From: Palaemon carinicauda
Taxonomy: Eukaryota > Arthropoda > Malacostraca > Decapoda > Palaemonidae
DNA: 64,000 bases
NCBI RefSeq assembly: GCF_036898095.1
Contig: NC_090730.1
Span: 22,561,166-22,625,165 of the forward strand
Reading direction: 5' to 3'
Shown: positions 12,001 through 23,500 of the stretch, one piece after another
Layout: every line of letters starts with the position of its first letter
Numbering within the stretch: position 1 is the first letter of the stretch
The notes under the pieces: model-generated
The model's database searches: none
Told to the model about the DNA's origin: nothing
What the model saw: the letters and a program-made list of their open reading frames with translations, nothing else
Made by a program: the position numbers and the translations under genes

Positions 12001-14407
12001 GGACCCCTTTGGAGATATTGTTTGTACCAAAAGAAATGTGCTAAGCCTCATAGCTCGGTGTTTTGATCCCTTGGGGCTCATATGTCCGTTTGTTATGCAT
12101 GCAAAAATACTGTTTCAAGAAATCTGGAGATTAGGTTTAGATTGGGATGAGCTATTACCCGAGGCTATGCAAGGCAGAGTTAAATTATGGGTTGTAGGAT
12201 TTTCTGTGCTTGAGTCATTTAGAGTAGATCGGTACTCGTTTTCTGAGTCACCCTTTAAGGAAATTCCTAATGTTCAATTCCATGCATTTAGTGATGCTTC
12301 AGAAAAGGGTTATGGTGCTTGTGTTTATGTGAGAGTGCCTGAGGGGGATAAATTCAAGGTATCGCTGGTTGTTGCAAGAGGCAAGGTAGCCCCTATAAAA
12401 AGGGTTTCCCTTCCTAGGCTTGAATTACTCGGAGCCCTGTTATGTGCTAGACTCGTTGTGTTTGTGACGTCCGCCTTGCAGCTGGGTAAAGAGGTTTCTG
12501 TTCAATGTTGGACGGATTCCACAGTAGCCCTAGCTTGGATAAAGGGGGACCCCAATAGATGGAAAACCTTTGTGGCTAACAGGGTTGTTGATTTTCAACA
12601 TTTGACACCTCCTTCATGTTGGCAGCATTGTCCAGGCAAGGACAACCCAGCGGATCTTGTATCTCGAGGTGTTTTTGCTGAGCAGCTTTTGCAGTCTGAT
12701 ATTTGGCTGAAGGGTCCTCCTTGGCTCTGTTCCTCCCCGCTCCCTCATCAGGAAGGCAGGGGGGCGGACATTCCTTCAGAAGAGATATGTGATACTGACA
12801 CAGTTTGTGTTGCAGTTGAAAATGAGCCGCCCTTATTTGAATTCACCCGATGGAGTTCCTTTACAAAGGCCCTTAATGTAGTAGGTTGGGTACTGAGATT
12901 TGTTGGGAATTGCAGACCTTCGTCCCGCAAATTAAGTGGACCTTTAACCTATGGAGAATTGACGAAGGCTAAGGTACAACTGCTGTACTTTGTGCAACGA
13001 GAGGCCTTTGCAAAGGAAGTAAATGCTCTGAGTAGATCTCTCCCCCTCCCAAGGGGTTCTTCCTTGATTAAACTTGATCCTTACCTAGATGAGGATGGGC
13101 TACTGAGAATAAAAGGGCGCTTAGAGAATGCAGACTTGAGTTTTGAGAGTAAGCACCCTATAATAATTCCTGGTACCCACATTGCTTTACTGTTAGTTCC
13201 TTTCCAGCATAGGTTGCTCAAGCATGCTGGTGTTGCTACACTTGTATCCACGTTACGAAACAGTTACTGGATCATTCGCCTTCGTCAGATTGCAAAGAAG
13301 GTTTGTCGAGAATGTGTGGCTTGTCGGCGTTGTGATGCCTCTGCTTGTTCCCAGCCTGTGGGGCCACTTCCCGAGTTGAGAGTTAAGTCGGCTCCTCCAT
13401 TCACGGTTACAGGTCTGGATTTTGCTGGTCCTTTATTTTGTATTGATTTTCCATCCAAGAAATTGTATATACTTCTTTTTACCTGTGCTGTCATTCGAGC
13501 TGTTCATTTAGAGCTCACCGAGTCTCTTTCGGTTGTTGATTGTAATTTGGCCATTAGACGGTTTGTAGCTAGACGGGGTGTTCCAACAGTGTTCTACTCT
13601 GACAATGCTAGAACCTTTGTGAGTGTCTCCAACCTGTTAAGAGAACATTATGGCTCGTTGACGCCCCAATGGAAGTTTATTGTACCTAATGCTCCTTGGT
13701 GGGGAGGCTGGTGGGAACGCCTCATTAGATCTGTGAAAGTTGCACTGAGGAAAACATTGGGCACTAATTCTTTGTCCAAGAGTGAATTAGAGACTACACT
13801 TCATGAGGTGGAAGCTTGTATTAATTCTAGACCCTTGACATTTGTAGGTGAGGAACCTGATATCGCAAATCCTCTTACCCCTTCCCATTTCCTAATTGGC
13901 CGTTCTGCAGGTTTTCAGTTAGAGTTAGTAGATGATCCAGACTGTGGTGTATCCTCAAAGGATTTGTGTGTAAGAGAAGCTGTGCGTCTGGGTCAGTTAG
14001 ACAAATTTTGGAGAATATGGCAGACTGAGTATCTTAGAAACCTGCCTTGTATGGTGAAGGGGTTCAAGCCAAATTGTAACCTAAAAGAGGGTTCTGTTGT
14101 ACTAGTAAAGGATGAACGGGTGCCAAGGTTAAGGTGGCCTCTTGGAGTTATTACTAAGTTGTATCCTGGAAAGGATGGGGTTGTTAGAAGTGTTGAGGTT
14201 AAAACCAAGCGTGGATTTATATCCAGACCTGTGCAAAATTTGTATAATCTAGAAATAACAGATTTGAAGGGTGAAATGGGTAGTAATTCCCGGGAGGAGA
14301 GACTTGAGAATCTTAGACAGGAGCCTGTAGAATCACCCTTAGTGTCTAATGTTGGTAAGTCCCGAAAGGGAAGACCTATTAAGGTTCCTATTAAACTTGA
14401 CTTGTAG
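9008..14407 (+). CDS. BEL/Pao gag-pol polyprotein
   Basis: One frame of 1799 codons carries the whole retrotransposon polyprotein. The gag part (about residues 150-330) has the DUF1759-type domain common in Pao elements. Three Cys/His knuckles follow: a non-canonical one near 370-385, then canonical C-x2-C-x4-H-x4-C knuckles from Cys412 (CFKCLSKSHYAKAC) and immediately after it (CSKCKTGNHNSLVC). The aspartic protease has its catalytic triad at D512 (FDTGSDRSYIS). The RT has YVDDW with catalytic D926 and D927. RNase H starts with FSDASEKGYGA (D1096) and includes CWTDSTVALAWI. The integrase has an HHCC zinc region (HAGV, then CRECVACRRC) and catalytic D1471, D1532 and E1570 (GGWWERL). A C-terminal SH3-like DUF5641-type block ends it. 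No stop or shift interrupts it. Oddly, the first ATG (9008) and the second (9029) both lie inside the 5' LTR, and the frame reads through the primer-binding site; the next Met is about residue 60. Confidence 0.95.
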   Translation: MPQTEGLMAHTQHGAQTRESDESEAEFTGFPNVNQLRRAVLQREKATIWLRCASEDLTRAMAGNPTWHEITSLVKDYDNKKADWEEIIQRDQNSIEDVDELQRRILEDHHFLKEVRKIRTEAAATLERLGKDRNLVANRSSEDINSGSEVGNEGFSVQLPKLQLVKFGGKITEWRPFWDQFMALVDDQPMPLVSKFMYLQSVLEGEARGVLQGLTQTTANYKIACELLEERYGDPENIISAHLQALMQLSSSRSARTEIHTSSLRKLQDELVGHVRSLEALGVGGEQYGRILVPMILALLPHDIRLDWSRSGRKRGDLDGLLKFLQREVEGRERAEAIKRLSLGKSEEPSVERRTKKHTPSSASALQTSSEESGSKTFCAFCGKLHPSERCLGITKLPLAEREEAVRNRRLCFKCLSKSHYAKACWAKCSKCKTGNHNSLVCRRSETKPSVTASENNPVVEGVQEGSNSVTHVGVAPCEVKNEVNSRCCVLQTAQVRVVGHQGITFATVMFDTGSDRSYISRELVKRVKPKWLTSEYLSFSAFGGGKASKADLCSIYEIMSVGANDHKYSFKVAEIDVICPPLSRSKVDPKCLEPFSHLKLTDEYGSHRNLHIDMLIGLDLYWKMMIPNQVMYNDGLVAQETIFGWILSGSFNRSEGNIGVSVQLLAIENVQECSLSQFWDLESVGIKPNELHSEAMNPDPVLVQFENLVSFKDGRYEVGLPWKSENMKLDLINNEHHALRRLEGLYNRLGKNPCLQEKYFKVFNEYEKEGIIEEIPSHQREGGYPIFYLPHRPVVREGSLTTKVRPVFDGSARGSNGVSLNDCLESGPSLNPDLVEVLLRFRRWRVALTADITKAFLQIKVRREDRDVHRFLLKEGNNVKHFRFIRMPFGNKSSPFLLNATLKFHLKKYPLTEVVSELYENLYVDDWLSGADSPAEASLRFEEAYGILQEAGMSLSKCTSNCKTLTITEGSSEESVKVLGLHWVSSPDCFTFKVENLDPFGDIVCTKRNVLSLIARCFDPLGLICPFVMHAKILFQEIWRLGLDWDELLPEAMQGRVKLWVVGFSVLESFRVDRYSFSESPFKEIPNVQFHAFSDASEKGYGACVYVRVPEGDKFKVSLVVARGKVAPIKRVSLPRLELLGALLCARLVVFVTSALQLGKEVSVQCWTDSTVALAWIKGDPNRWKTFVANRVVDFQHLTPPSCWQHCPGKDNPADLVSRGVFAEQLLQSDIWLKGPPWLCSSPLPHQEGRGADIPSEEICDTDTVCVAVENEPPLFEFTRWSSFTKALNVVGWVLRFVGNCRPSSRKLSGPLTYGELTKAKVQLLYFVQREAFAKEVNALSRSLPLPRGSSLIKLDPYLDEDGLLRIKGRLENADLSFESKHPIIIPGTHIALLLVPFQHRLLKHAGVATLVSTLRNSYWIIRLRQIAKKVCRECVACRRCDASACSQPVGPLPELRVKSAPPFTVTGLDFAGPLFCIDFPSKKLYILLFTCAVIRAVHLELTESLSVVDCNLAIRRFVARRGVPTVFYSDNARTFVSVSNLLREHYGSLTPQWKFIVPNAPWWGGWWERLIRSVKVALRKTLGTNSLSKSELETTLHEVEACINSRPLTFVGEEPDIANPLTPSHFLIGRSAGFQLELVDDPDCGVSSKDLCVREAVRLGQLDKFWRIWQTEYLRNLPCMVKGFKPNCNLKEGSVVLVKDERVPRLRWPLGVITKLYPGKDGVVRSVEVKTKRGFISRPVQNLYNLEITDLKGEMGSNSREERLENLRQEPVESPLVSNVGKSRKGRPIKVPIKLDL
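9046..9063 (+). promoter_or_regulatory. Primer-binding site
   Basis: TGGTGCCCAGACC begins at the first base after the 5' LTR. The leading TGG is the complement of a tRNA CCA end, as expected. I could not match the remainder to a particular tRNA with confidence. Confidence 0.75.
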
Positions 14408-14466
14408 ATTGAGGTAATAAGATAGCCTTGGAAGGCTCTGATGATGATAGGAGTGTTGAGACACTC

Positions 14467-14481
14467 CTATGGTGGGGAGGA
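14467..14481 (+). promoter_or_regulatory. Polypurine tract
   Basis: GGTGGGGAGGA directly precedes the 3' LTR. It has the position and composition needed to prime plus-strand DNA synthesis. Confidence 0.8.
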
Positions 14482-15079
14482 TGTTAAATGTTGGTTTGTT
14501 TGTCCTATGAAAACGCACCCAACGTTCGTTTACGCTGGTAAGTGTAGTGTTTGTCCAATGAGAACGCACCCAGGTTTGTTGACATTATCGAAATAGTTGA
14601 TTTATTGAAAAATATGTTTATTTGAAAGGTTGATATGTTATTATGATTGGGTCATTACAATTATAAAGAGTAATCCATGTGAATTGTGATTATATTGTGA
14701 AAACTGTATTAATTTCCCGAGTGGATGGGAGCCGGGACTTCCCCTCTCCCGTTTTCGTCACATATTTGTATTTCTTTTACCTTTGGGGAAGCTTTAAAGA
14801 GAATAAAAGTGAGAAATTGATGATTTACTGGTTAAATGGATTTGTCTTGTCTGTATCACAATGTTATCTATTTTTTTTATGTGAACTTTTCTACAAAAAG
14901 GAACCATGGGACCTGCGTGCTCCCCCAAGCCCTTGTTTGAATCTGTAGTAGACAGTAGAGAGGAAATAAAGAGAAAACGGAAAGGTCGTTTCCTTTCTCC
15001 CGTAGTTTAATTTTGAGTATTACGAGAAAATTGAGGAGGCTATGCCTCAAACTGAGGGGCTAATGGCCCACACACAACA
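14482..15079 (+). mobile_element. 3' LTR of BEL/Pao element (598 bp)
   Basis: Matches the 5' LTR at all but one position. It carries AATAAA at 14965-14970. The polyprotein's first codons are also duplicated here (ATG at 15042) but run out into the flanking (ATT)n. Confidence 0.95.
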
Positions 15080-15727
15080 ATTATTATTATTAATTATTAA
15101 GCTACAACCCTAGTCGGAAAACCAGGATGCTATAAGCCCATGGGCCCCAACAGGGAAAATAGTCCAGTGAGGAAAGGAGACAAGGAAAAATAAAATATTT
15201 CAAGAACCTTCACAACATTGAAATAAATATTTCATATATAAACTTTGAATAATTTAACAAACCAAGAGGAAGAGAAATTAGGTTGAATAGTGTGCTCGAG
15301 TGTACCCTCAAGCAAGAGAACTCTAACCCAAGACAATGGAAGACCATGGTACAGAGGCTATGGCACTGCCCAAGACTAGAGAACAATGGTTTAATTTTGG
15401 AGTGTCCTTCTCCTAGAAGAGCTGCTTATCATAGCTAAAGAGTCTCTTCTACCCTTACCAAAGGAAAGTAGCCACTGACCAATTACAGTGCAGTAGTAAA
15501 CCCTTTGGGTGAAGAAGAATTGTTTGGTAATCTCAGTGTTGTCAGGTGTATGAGGACAGAGGGGAATCTATAAAGAATATGCCAGACTATTCGGTGTATG
15601 AGTAGGCAAAGGGAAAGAACAGTAACCCGCGAGAAGGATCCAATGTAGTACTGTTTGGCCAGCCAAAAGGACCCCAAAACTCTCTAGCGGTAGTATCTCA
15701 ACGGGTGGCTGATGCCCTGGCCAACAA
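15080..15727 (-). repeat. SINE-like dispersed element, near full length, minus strand
   Basis: In reverse orientation it runs from the (TAA)n tail (15080-15100), through the shared tail AGCTACAACCCTAG and AGGATGCTATAAGCCC, to the head ATCTCAACGGGTGGCTGATG and CTGGCCAAC at about 15727. This is one of the longer copies and shows the family's full span of about 650 bp. The BEL/Pao element interrupted its tail. Confidence 0.85.
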
Positions 15728-15925
15728 AACTACATAAAACTACCATCATACTCGCTTCTCACCGAAAGGATAGCCCCACTGCCAGTGACAGTAGAAAATG
15801 CCACCTTGCAGTTGAACAATTAAATCAAAGGTTAGGCAAATAACTGTGATTGATGACTGCAAGGGCATCGTAAATCACATTGTGGAGGATTAATTTTATT
15901 TTAATTTATTTTTTTTGTTTTGCCA
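15728..15925. other. No feature recognised
   Basis: Unique-looking AT-rich sequence with no coding or structural signal that I can support. Confidence 0.3.
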
Positions 15926-15929
15926 AATC

Positions 15930-15973
<44 letters not shown>

Positions 15974-16027
15974 GAGTTGTTTTAGTATTGTTAAATAGAG
16001 ACATTTTATTTGCTTTAGCTTTGTCAT

Positions 16028-16108
<81 letters not shown>

Positions 16109-16167
16109 TTTATTTACTTAAGTTTTGCCAAACCGCAAGAGAGAGAAAGTGTTTATTTGCTTAGTTT

Positions 16168-16246
<79 letters not shown>

Positions 16247-16290
16247 AAGAGTCTTTATTTGCTTTAGTTTTGTCAGAGAGAGAGAATTTA
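15926..16290. repeat. (GA)n microsatellite cluster
   Basis: Long (GA)n tracts at about 15928-15970, 16030-16106 and 16170-16242 are separated by short related spacers containing TTTATTTGCTTTAGTTTTG. The spacers are copies of one another, so the block probably grew by duplication of a (GA)n-plus-spacer unit. Confidence 0.9.
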
Positions 16291-17015
16291 ATTTGCTTTA
16301 GTTTTGCTAGATCGCGCGTGCGAGAGAGTATGTGTGGTTGTGTGTGCGTATGTTTGTGTATCCGCGGTGCGCGCCGAAGAACAAGGGTAATTAGCGAATG
16401 ATTGGTTGTTGTTAGAAAGACTGTCGGTATATTTGAGGTTGTTTGTTTAAATTTTTTAGCTAGGATAGGGCGGTGATGAATGTCAATGATTTGTGTTCTG
16501 TTTTGGTTGCGTTAATATAGTTTTAAGGCTATGTCTTGTTTTAATTTTTCTTCTGTCCAAGAGTCCAGTTTAAAGTAAAGTAAGGGGAAAGTTTGTGTTG
16601 TGGGATATTTTGGAAGTAAGAGTGATCAAGGGTGTGGGGGTTTGTGTTTTGTTTACATCCCGCCACAACATGAAACATTATCTTTTGTTAGAAATTAAGC
16701 TGTAACTCGTAAGTCCTTGTGTATTTCTTATCAAAATACATCACTCGTGAGATTTTTTAAATACCTTTAAATTTTTTTAGTAATTGAATAAATACTGTAT
16801 ATAGCTATCCTTGTAAAGTATCCACAGACTATTAATAGATGAAAGAGGGGATTTTATGTAAAAATATACAACAGAATATCAGTTGCATTATAATTTTAAT
16901 TACATTCGCATATCAATTACTGCCTATTTAGTACAATTGACCCCCACCAATATGTCAACACCATTAAGCTAATATCACAACACAATGGTTATATTTGTAT
17001 CAGAGTAACTGTGAA
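16291..17015. other. Gene A 3' flank; no gene seen
   Basis: AT-rich sequence with some GT-rich stretches at 16320-16360. I found no coding motif or repeat match within the window. Confidence 0.3.
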
Positions 17016-17019
17016 CATA

Positions 17020-17025
17020 TTTATT
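17020..17025 (-). promoter_or_regulatory. Polyadenylation signal of gene A
   Basis: TTTATT on the plus strand, AATAAA on the minus strand, lies about 25 nt beyond the gene A stop codon. Such a short 3' UTR is plausible but unproven. Confidence 0.45.
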
Positions 17026-17049
17026 TTTCCATACAAAAGTTGAATTGAT

Positions 17050-17577
17050 TCAGAGAGAAAACACAATACCGCAATCCATTATTCGGCATTTTTTCATGTC
17101 GGGATATGTGACAATTGCATCTCTGAGGACCTCCAATCCCTCCTCCACCTTCCCATAGCATCCGAACAGTCTCATGACTGGATTGTCTCTGAGGCAGATT
17201 CCAAATATTGTCGCCGTGGCTTTACTTGCTATGCTTCCAAGCTGGCCCGCCACCCAAGGCTTCTTATATTCTTCCTTCTTGTCTTCTTCCCAGTTTACGT
17301 GAGGGATGATGGTCTTCCCACCAGATCCGTTTTTGTTCTCGTAGTCGCCAAAGACTGCTACCTCTCTATCGTCGCCCGTATTCCTGACACCTAGGCATTT
17401 GGTGTTGGCATAGGTCGGCCCCATCTCACCAGTGCACATGAGGGAAAATTGTCGGGCCTTATTTGTATCGGCAGGAGAGAGGCGGATTAAGAGTCGCCCT
17501 AGATAGTTACTGCCTATTCCCAGTTCCAGGAATGTTAATTCAGGAGGAGTGTTAATCGATTTCATTAGGCCATCGTA
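17050..17577 (-). CDS. Gene A exon 5: cyclophilin-like domain
   Basis: The acceptor TTACAG precedes TACGATGGC. The exon encodes 175 residues and ends in TGA at 17052-17050. Family landmarks are LGRLLIRLSP, ARQFSLMCTGEMGP, NGSGGK, CYGKVEEGLEVL and CRIMDCG, which align with cyclophilin A in order. The region matching GFMCQGGDF reads REVAVFGDY, so the active-site Phe, Met and Gln are lost. The tryptophan of the cyclosporin pocket aligns with proline. The fold is likely kept, but isomerase activity is doubtful. Confidence 0.88.
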   Translation of the reverse strand, partial: YDGLMKSINTPPELTFLELGIGSNYLGRLLIRLSPADTNKARQFSLMCTGEMGPTYANTKCLGVRNTGDDREVAVFGDYENKNGSGGKTIIPHVNWEEDKKEEYKKPWVAGQLGSIASKATATIFGICLRDNPVMRLFGCYGKVEEGLEVLRDAIVTYPDMKKCRIMDCGIVFSL

Positions 17578-20500
17578 CTGTAATCAGAATATTTCAATCA
17601 AAGATTGTATTTTCACATTATCAAGGACTTAAGATGTTTATAATTCGTAAACTTTTGCTCTTTCAGCTGAAAACTAGTAATTGCTCATTTAGCTTTACTG
17701 GTTTATAAGATCATTGGAAAATATAATTTGAAAAGGCCCATCAATCAGGAAGATAGTAACTAGAAAACATAATAAAAAATAAAATAATTCAATTCACCAT
17801 TTAATCACCATTATAACACTTTTTTCAACTACTGAGCAGCACAAGAGGCTTAAAAGAATAATTTGAATCCATACCATCTGACTGCTGTCCCATTTAGCAA
17901 ATATAAATTCTCTTTACCACACAACCCTGTGCTGTGATAAGGCCAGAATCAAATAAATGAAACTAATAGGAAAAGAAATATTATGCATTGGCACTCACAT
18001 CAACAACATGAAATTCGTCAGTAGGTGGGACATGCCCAAGATGGTGGAGGCAGAATTGGTTGTCTCCTTCGACGGTGATCTGTGCATATTTTTTCTTCCC
18101 TTGGTGTAACTTGACAGCAAAGACCCTCCCTTTCTGAAGGACATTCCACACCGGTTTCCTCATCTTCTTCAAGTATGTAATCTGAAAACATATTTCATCA
18201 GAGGAACATTTCATTTTGAACTTTCAATGACTTGCAAAATAATCCAGTATAAGAAATATTAGGACAATTCATTTGTCCTGCTAAATGGTCAGTCACTTTA
18301 AACCAGGAATCTATTATGCAAGTTACCTTAGAGTTTTAAAGTAAAGGGAAAAGTCTATGATAGAATTAATAGAGACAAAATGTCGAGTTTGAAAGTGATT
18401 GCAAGAGTAGAAAGAAGAAAAAATGTTCGGTTATGAGGTGAAAGGAAACCAATAAGAGGAAGCAAAAAAATTCAGTATAGAAGGCCAGTGATCTGTGAAG
18501 ACATGGCAACAGTGTGGGGGCCCATTTAAAACCAGGTGCCTTCCCCTATCTGCCATATTTTGATGTCAGGAGTATGGTGATACGCTAGCTAAGGATATTT
18601 CTGATATAAATGAAAAAAAAGTTCTATGCCAGATGGAAATATTAGAAAATGCATGTCATGGAACATTAAATGAGACTAAATAACTCAAAGAAAATTATAG
18701 ATGTTTCTTTGTACCGATTACTAATTAAATTTGTTAAAAGAAAACATATTAGAAAATAATGATGATGGTAAAGTGATAGAAGAGCTAAGTCATTATAAGT
18801 AAAGCAAGACAGGTAGCAGGGTGTGAGCAAAGAAAAGAATAACACACTTGAAAAATCTGTGAATCTGTGAAAGGTAAGGTGAAATGTATGAAGGGATTGT
18901 CGAGTCATGGAATTGAAATGTTGTGTTAAAAACAAAGGGCGTAAGCGTTAAAATGAACTCCGCGTAAGCTGTGAAAATGAACTCAGCGTAAGCTCTTGAC
19001 ATGAACTTCATTAGAACCTGAGGCTGACTTAATTTGTTCCAGTAGGTCATTCGAGGCTTGATTTAACTTTCTCTATGAGAATTAATGTTAATTACATTAG
19101 TCTGTTAAAAAAAATAACAAACATTTTCTCGTAAAGTTTACACTAATTATATGCATGAAGTCATATAAATAAGAAATAATAAATAGATTAAATGAATTCT
19201 GATTTAACTATACTTAAAAAGCTGTTGGTTGGAATGAAAGGTAAGGAGGATGTTATTGTTTGGCAGGGGAGCTCCCTTCCATAATGATATTGGGTAGGTG
19301 TCCTTCTGACATTGTTTCACGTATCTTCTTTGCTGCTTATATTTGAGAATCACCGGATCGCTGTGTTGCTTGAAATATATCCCAAGAAGTTTGTTTTGCC
19401 TTCCTTTTGGAATGCCAAGGAACATCTCATTCCATTGTCATTTAAAATGTTATTTACATAGTTTGCTACAGCCTCATCTGAGTGAAGTCTGGTAAAAAAA
19501 GGAAAAGACATATGTACTTTCACACTGTGCATCCCCCTCCTCTGACGTAGAATGTTCCTCAGTGGCAATCTGTAGCTGTTCCTTTGGAAGATTTGAGTTC
19601 TTTTGTGGTGACCTCTGTGCTATGAACCCCCCTCCCCCTAACTCCTTCCTTCTTTTCACTGATATCCAAACTCATAGACTTCCCCAAATATTCAATGTTC
19701 TTGACTATAGGCTCAGGTTCAAATCTTTTGAAGTTACTCTTAGGTACAGAGTCTTGCTATATCTTCCTCCATGGAGAGCTCATTGTCTTGGAAATCATTT
19801 TACACTAAGGATTTTCTCTGAAGCTTAAGCAGTAAAGAATGTTAAAATGGGCATTTAAGAGGTCTTTGATCGTTACTCTTTACCAAAGGTGACTTCGAAG
19901 GACCTTCAAAAAAGCTGTTTAGGTACCGGTCCAGCTTCTCGAAATTGGAAATCACTTGCTGTCCCAGAGTCTGGATCAAAGGAGTCATATTGGAAGGCAA
20001 GGACTTAAAATGTTATAAAACAACTCTTCTGGCAAGTTCAGCAACACTTCTTCCTAGCTTGTAGGATGAGCAAAAGCACTGTCCATGAGGGAGTGGGGGT
20101 ATAGATGGTAATAGTTTTTCCTGATGGTACTTCTTTATATACTGGGCCCAAGCACCTCCTGAATATATTCAATTATAAGTTGTCTAGTTAACCAGGCTGT
20201 ACTGGTGACCCTCCAAAGAATGCTTAGATTCTTCTTTAGGATTTTCATGTGGTTACATAAATAAAGGCTTCATATTAAAGTACACACTCGTATTCCCAGA
20301 GACCACCAGAGTTAGCCTATCTTTCACTGACTTATGCCCTGACAAGATATTCTCCTCCAGGGTTATATAGGTCTTCTTTGGCATTTTTCCATAAGAGGCT
20401 TGCATTCGTCACTATTAAAAACCTCTTGGGAGGAATTCATCCCTTTGCCTCAATGAACTCTAAGAATTCTCTGGCAGCCATCACCATACATTACTGCACT

Positions 20501-23500
20501 ATGTTTGCCCATTCCCTTCTCAAATTGCTTGACCCAGTTTTGATTGGCATGGAAAGCCTCACTGCCTGAATCAGGACTTATTCCAGGGCCATCGTTAACA
20601 ATGTCTGTATGCAGCTTCTCATCTTACATATTATGGCTTAATAAATATTATTACCCCCTAACTAGTTCTTGTTTATACACATCATTAATCATCTTGTCAC
20701 TATTTAGTAAGGCCTATAACTCCTATGGTTACATCAGCATCTTTAATTGCCTCTTTATTTTTCAGTATGGTGAATATTGTCGATATATGTATACCATACT
20801 GCTTGGCTAGAACAGAGACACACGCTGTACTGACTTTGGAATTACCGTTCGGTGTACAGTATTTCCTTTTTCAATACAATCTGTTTCTCATAACTTCTCT
20901 TTTTGTCTTAGCACTACCCATACCCGTTTTAGGCCCCATTGTGTTGTTCATTTCAACAACTAAATCAGAATACTACAAATTAATAATAATAATTAAGAAC
21001 AAGGTTTTGTGTGCACTACGAAACAGCTCTGCTTAAACTAGGTTTATAGTACTGTAGTTACCTTTGTCTGAGTGGTATTATGTCACTGGCAATTTGTCTC
21101 AACCAGTACAAGTACAAGCAAGTCACGATTTTTGCCCATTCATCAAAAAAAAAAAATTTTGATATCTGCAATGAAAAATTTATTTCTTCAAACTAAGGAA
21201 AAGTCGAGCTCCAAACTTCCACTGTATGTGTGCAATTAATGGACTGTAAGAAGAATTGACACGGTGAAAAGTATGGAGTGAGCCAGATTCGTAAAGGGTC
21301 AGTGTAGGCAAACTAATGGATCAGAGTAACTTGGGCTGGTTTCATCATATACATGAATAAAATCAGGCTAGAGAAAAGAGTATAATTCAGAAGTGCTTGG
21401 AGAATTGAGGAGAGAAAGGAACAGAAAGGGTTGGATAGATCCCACAAAAGATGCAGTGAACATAAGGATTGGATTGGATTATAAAATCTAGGCCATAGGC
21501 CAGGCACTGTCACTAGCAAGTTTATTCAGCACGTGGAAAAAGTAAGGGCTTTAACATCCAGGAAGTCCCAAAGACCCCAGATTAGATACAAGCTACAGGA
21601 GTTTGGGTTTTACCTAATTAGCCTTCTGTGCTGATGTGGGAAGCAACTAGATTTGTGAAAGCTTTACTGCACAATTCTGTGGTTTTACTCTCTATAACAA
21701 ATGAAACGAACAGAAGTTATCTTACTGATAGATATTTCGGAACATTCTCTTCAATGGCCGTGGCAACCAACTCCATAAGGAAATCATGATATTTGACTCT
21801 AAGTTCTCTGGCCCCAGAAGTCAAGATGCCTTTCATGCCTGTAAGTTTGTCTGCGACTTTCTTCGTTCCCTGTCAGAGAAGAGTTGTAGAAAGGATATTT
21901 ATTAGTTTTTTTTTTTCTCTCTTTTTTCATTTGCAAAGACTTGTTCCCTTCCCGAATCTTTATGTTTGACCATGGTTTAAGTAACTTATTATGTTGGCCA
22001 TGCAAAAAAAAAAAAATAAATAAATAAAAAAGCTCCTAGACAACGTATTTGCTCCTTTTTTGACAAATAATTTGTATTCATCACCTAATGAGCGAGGCTT
22101 TCATATAGGTTAGAAATATCTTGAATACCTTACTTATATTATAACATCGGTATTGATAAGATATCTCTTTCGAAACAAACTACTGGACGCTTTGTTACTC
22201 TATATAATACACATGATATAAACTTGACTTTTAAACTTACCTCTTCAATTGCATCGCATCTTTTTTTTTTCTTGGCCAAAAATGTCTCGATGTCCTCCAC
22301 AATATCATTCGTTGTCGAAACCATTCCTTCCGTTTCCTGCATGATGGGGTCGACCTGGGAGAAGCAGGAGGCCTCTTCCATCCTGTCCTTTATATCTCCA
22401 ATGATCCCCTTCTGCATATCAATTGATGCTATTTGCAGTTCCAACATGCAGGTTACTTTGTCCAGAACATTTATGTGTAACTTGGCACTATTCTCAATTT
22501 CCATGAGAACCGGATTTAACTCATTCTTGATGGTAGTTATTACATCTGATAACGATTCTCTGACGATCCTGTTTCTTTGGATGGATGCCCTGAGATGACC
22601 CACGGCCTTGTTGCAATTGTCGTAGCTCTCTTTGTAAATTTTCATGTTGTCAGCCTTGTACGCCTTCAGCAAAGTAGGGATCCTACTGCCTGTCAGGTTT
22701 ACAGGATTGGACAGCAAAGAACTCTCAAGCTCCTTCACGTATTTCAGAACGCTCAAAAGGGCACTGTTCGTGGCCAGGTCCTTCGCAGAGTGGACGTTGA
22801 AGACCTTCCGGCAGAAGGGGCAGATCTTCCGATTAATTGTGATGAGGTACTCAGCGCATTGATTGCATATACAGTGAGAGCAAGGGAGGACCCTTGGGCA
22901 GTGACGATTTTCGTTGAAAAACTCATTGCAGATTTCACACTCCTTTGACGAGCTGGAATTCTGGAATAATAATAAAAAAAAACACCCAACAAGATTACAG
23001 CCATCAAAATTTGTATAAGGATTTCAATAACTTAGTCTTTTCATTTATATTTTTTTCATAATTCATTCAAGATGTTACAGTTGCAACGTTATAACCAGAA
23101 AAGAGTCTTGATAGTAAATGTTCATTACTTGTCTAATGTAAGGGAAAGATTCTATTAGATTTTATTCCCATCCTTTTTCCACGTTTTACTAATTCTCTTT
23201 ATTAGCTATCTGGTAAGAGTTAAATTTCTCAACAACACTGGTGTTCTACTCCCTTTAGAAATTTAGTATTTCATCCCCCCTTTTTCCACAGGCCTACAGA
23301 AGCCTGTAATTTACCTATAATACGGCTGCTCTCTGATCTCATGATTGATTCCTTGGCGAAAATAAGACATAGATCCAAAACAGTAGTTGAAAACCAGAAG
23401 ATTGACACATTTCATGGCCAACCTCTCTATTTGGAAAAACGAGTGTAATAGGTAGTAGGTTGGCCAGGGCACAATCTACCCGTTGAGATACTACCACTAG

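Larger units (their letters stand above)
8448..15079 (+). mobile_element. Complete BEL/Pao LTR retrotransposon
   Basis: The element is 6632 bp long, with two 598-bp LTRs, one uninterrupted gag-pol frame of 1799 codons, a primer-binding site directly after the 5' LTR and a purine-rich tract directly before the 3' LTR. The LTRs differ at one site, so insertion is recent, and with all catalytic motifs present the copy may still be active. It sits in the (TTA)n tail of a minus-strand SINE-like copy that continues at 15080. Confidence 0.95.
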
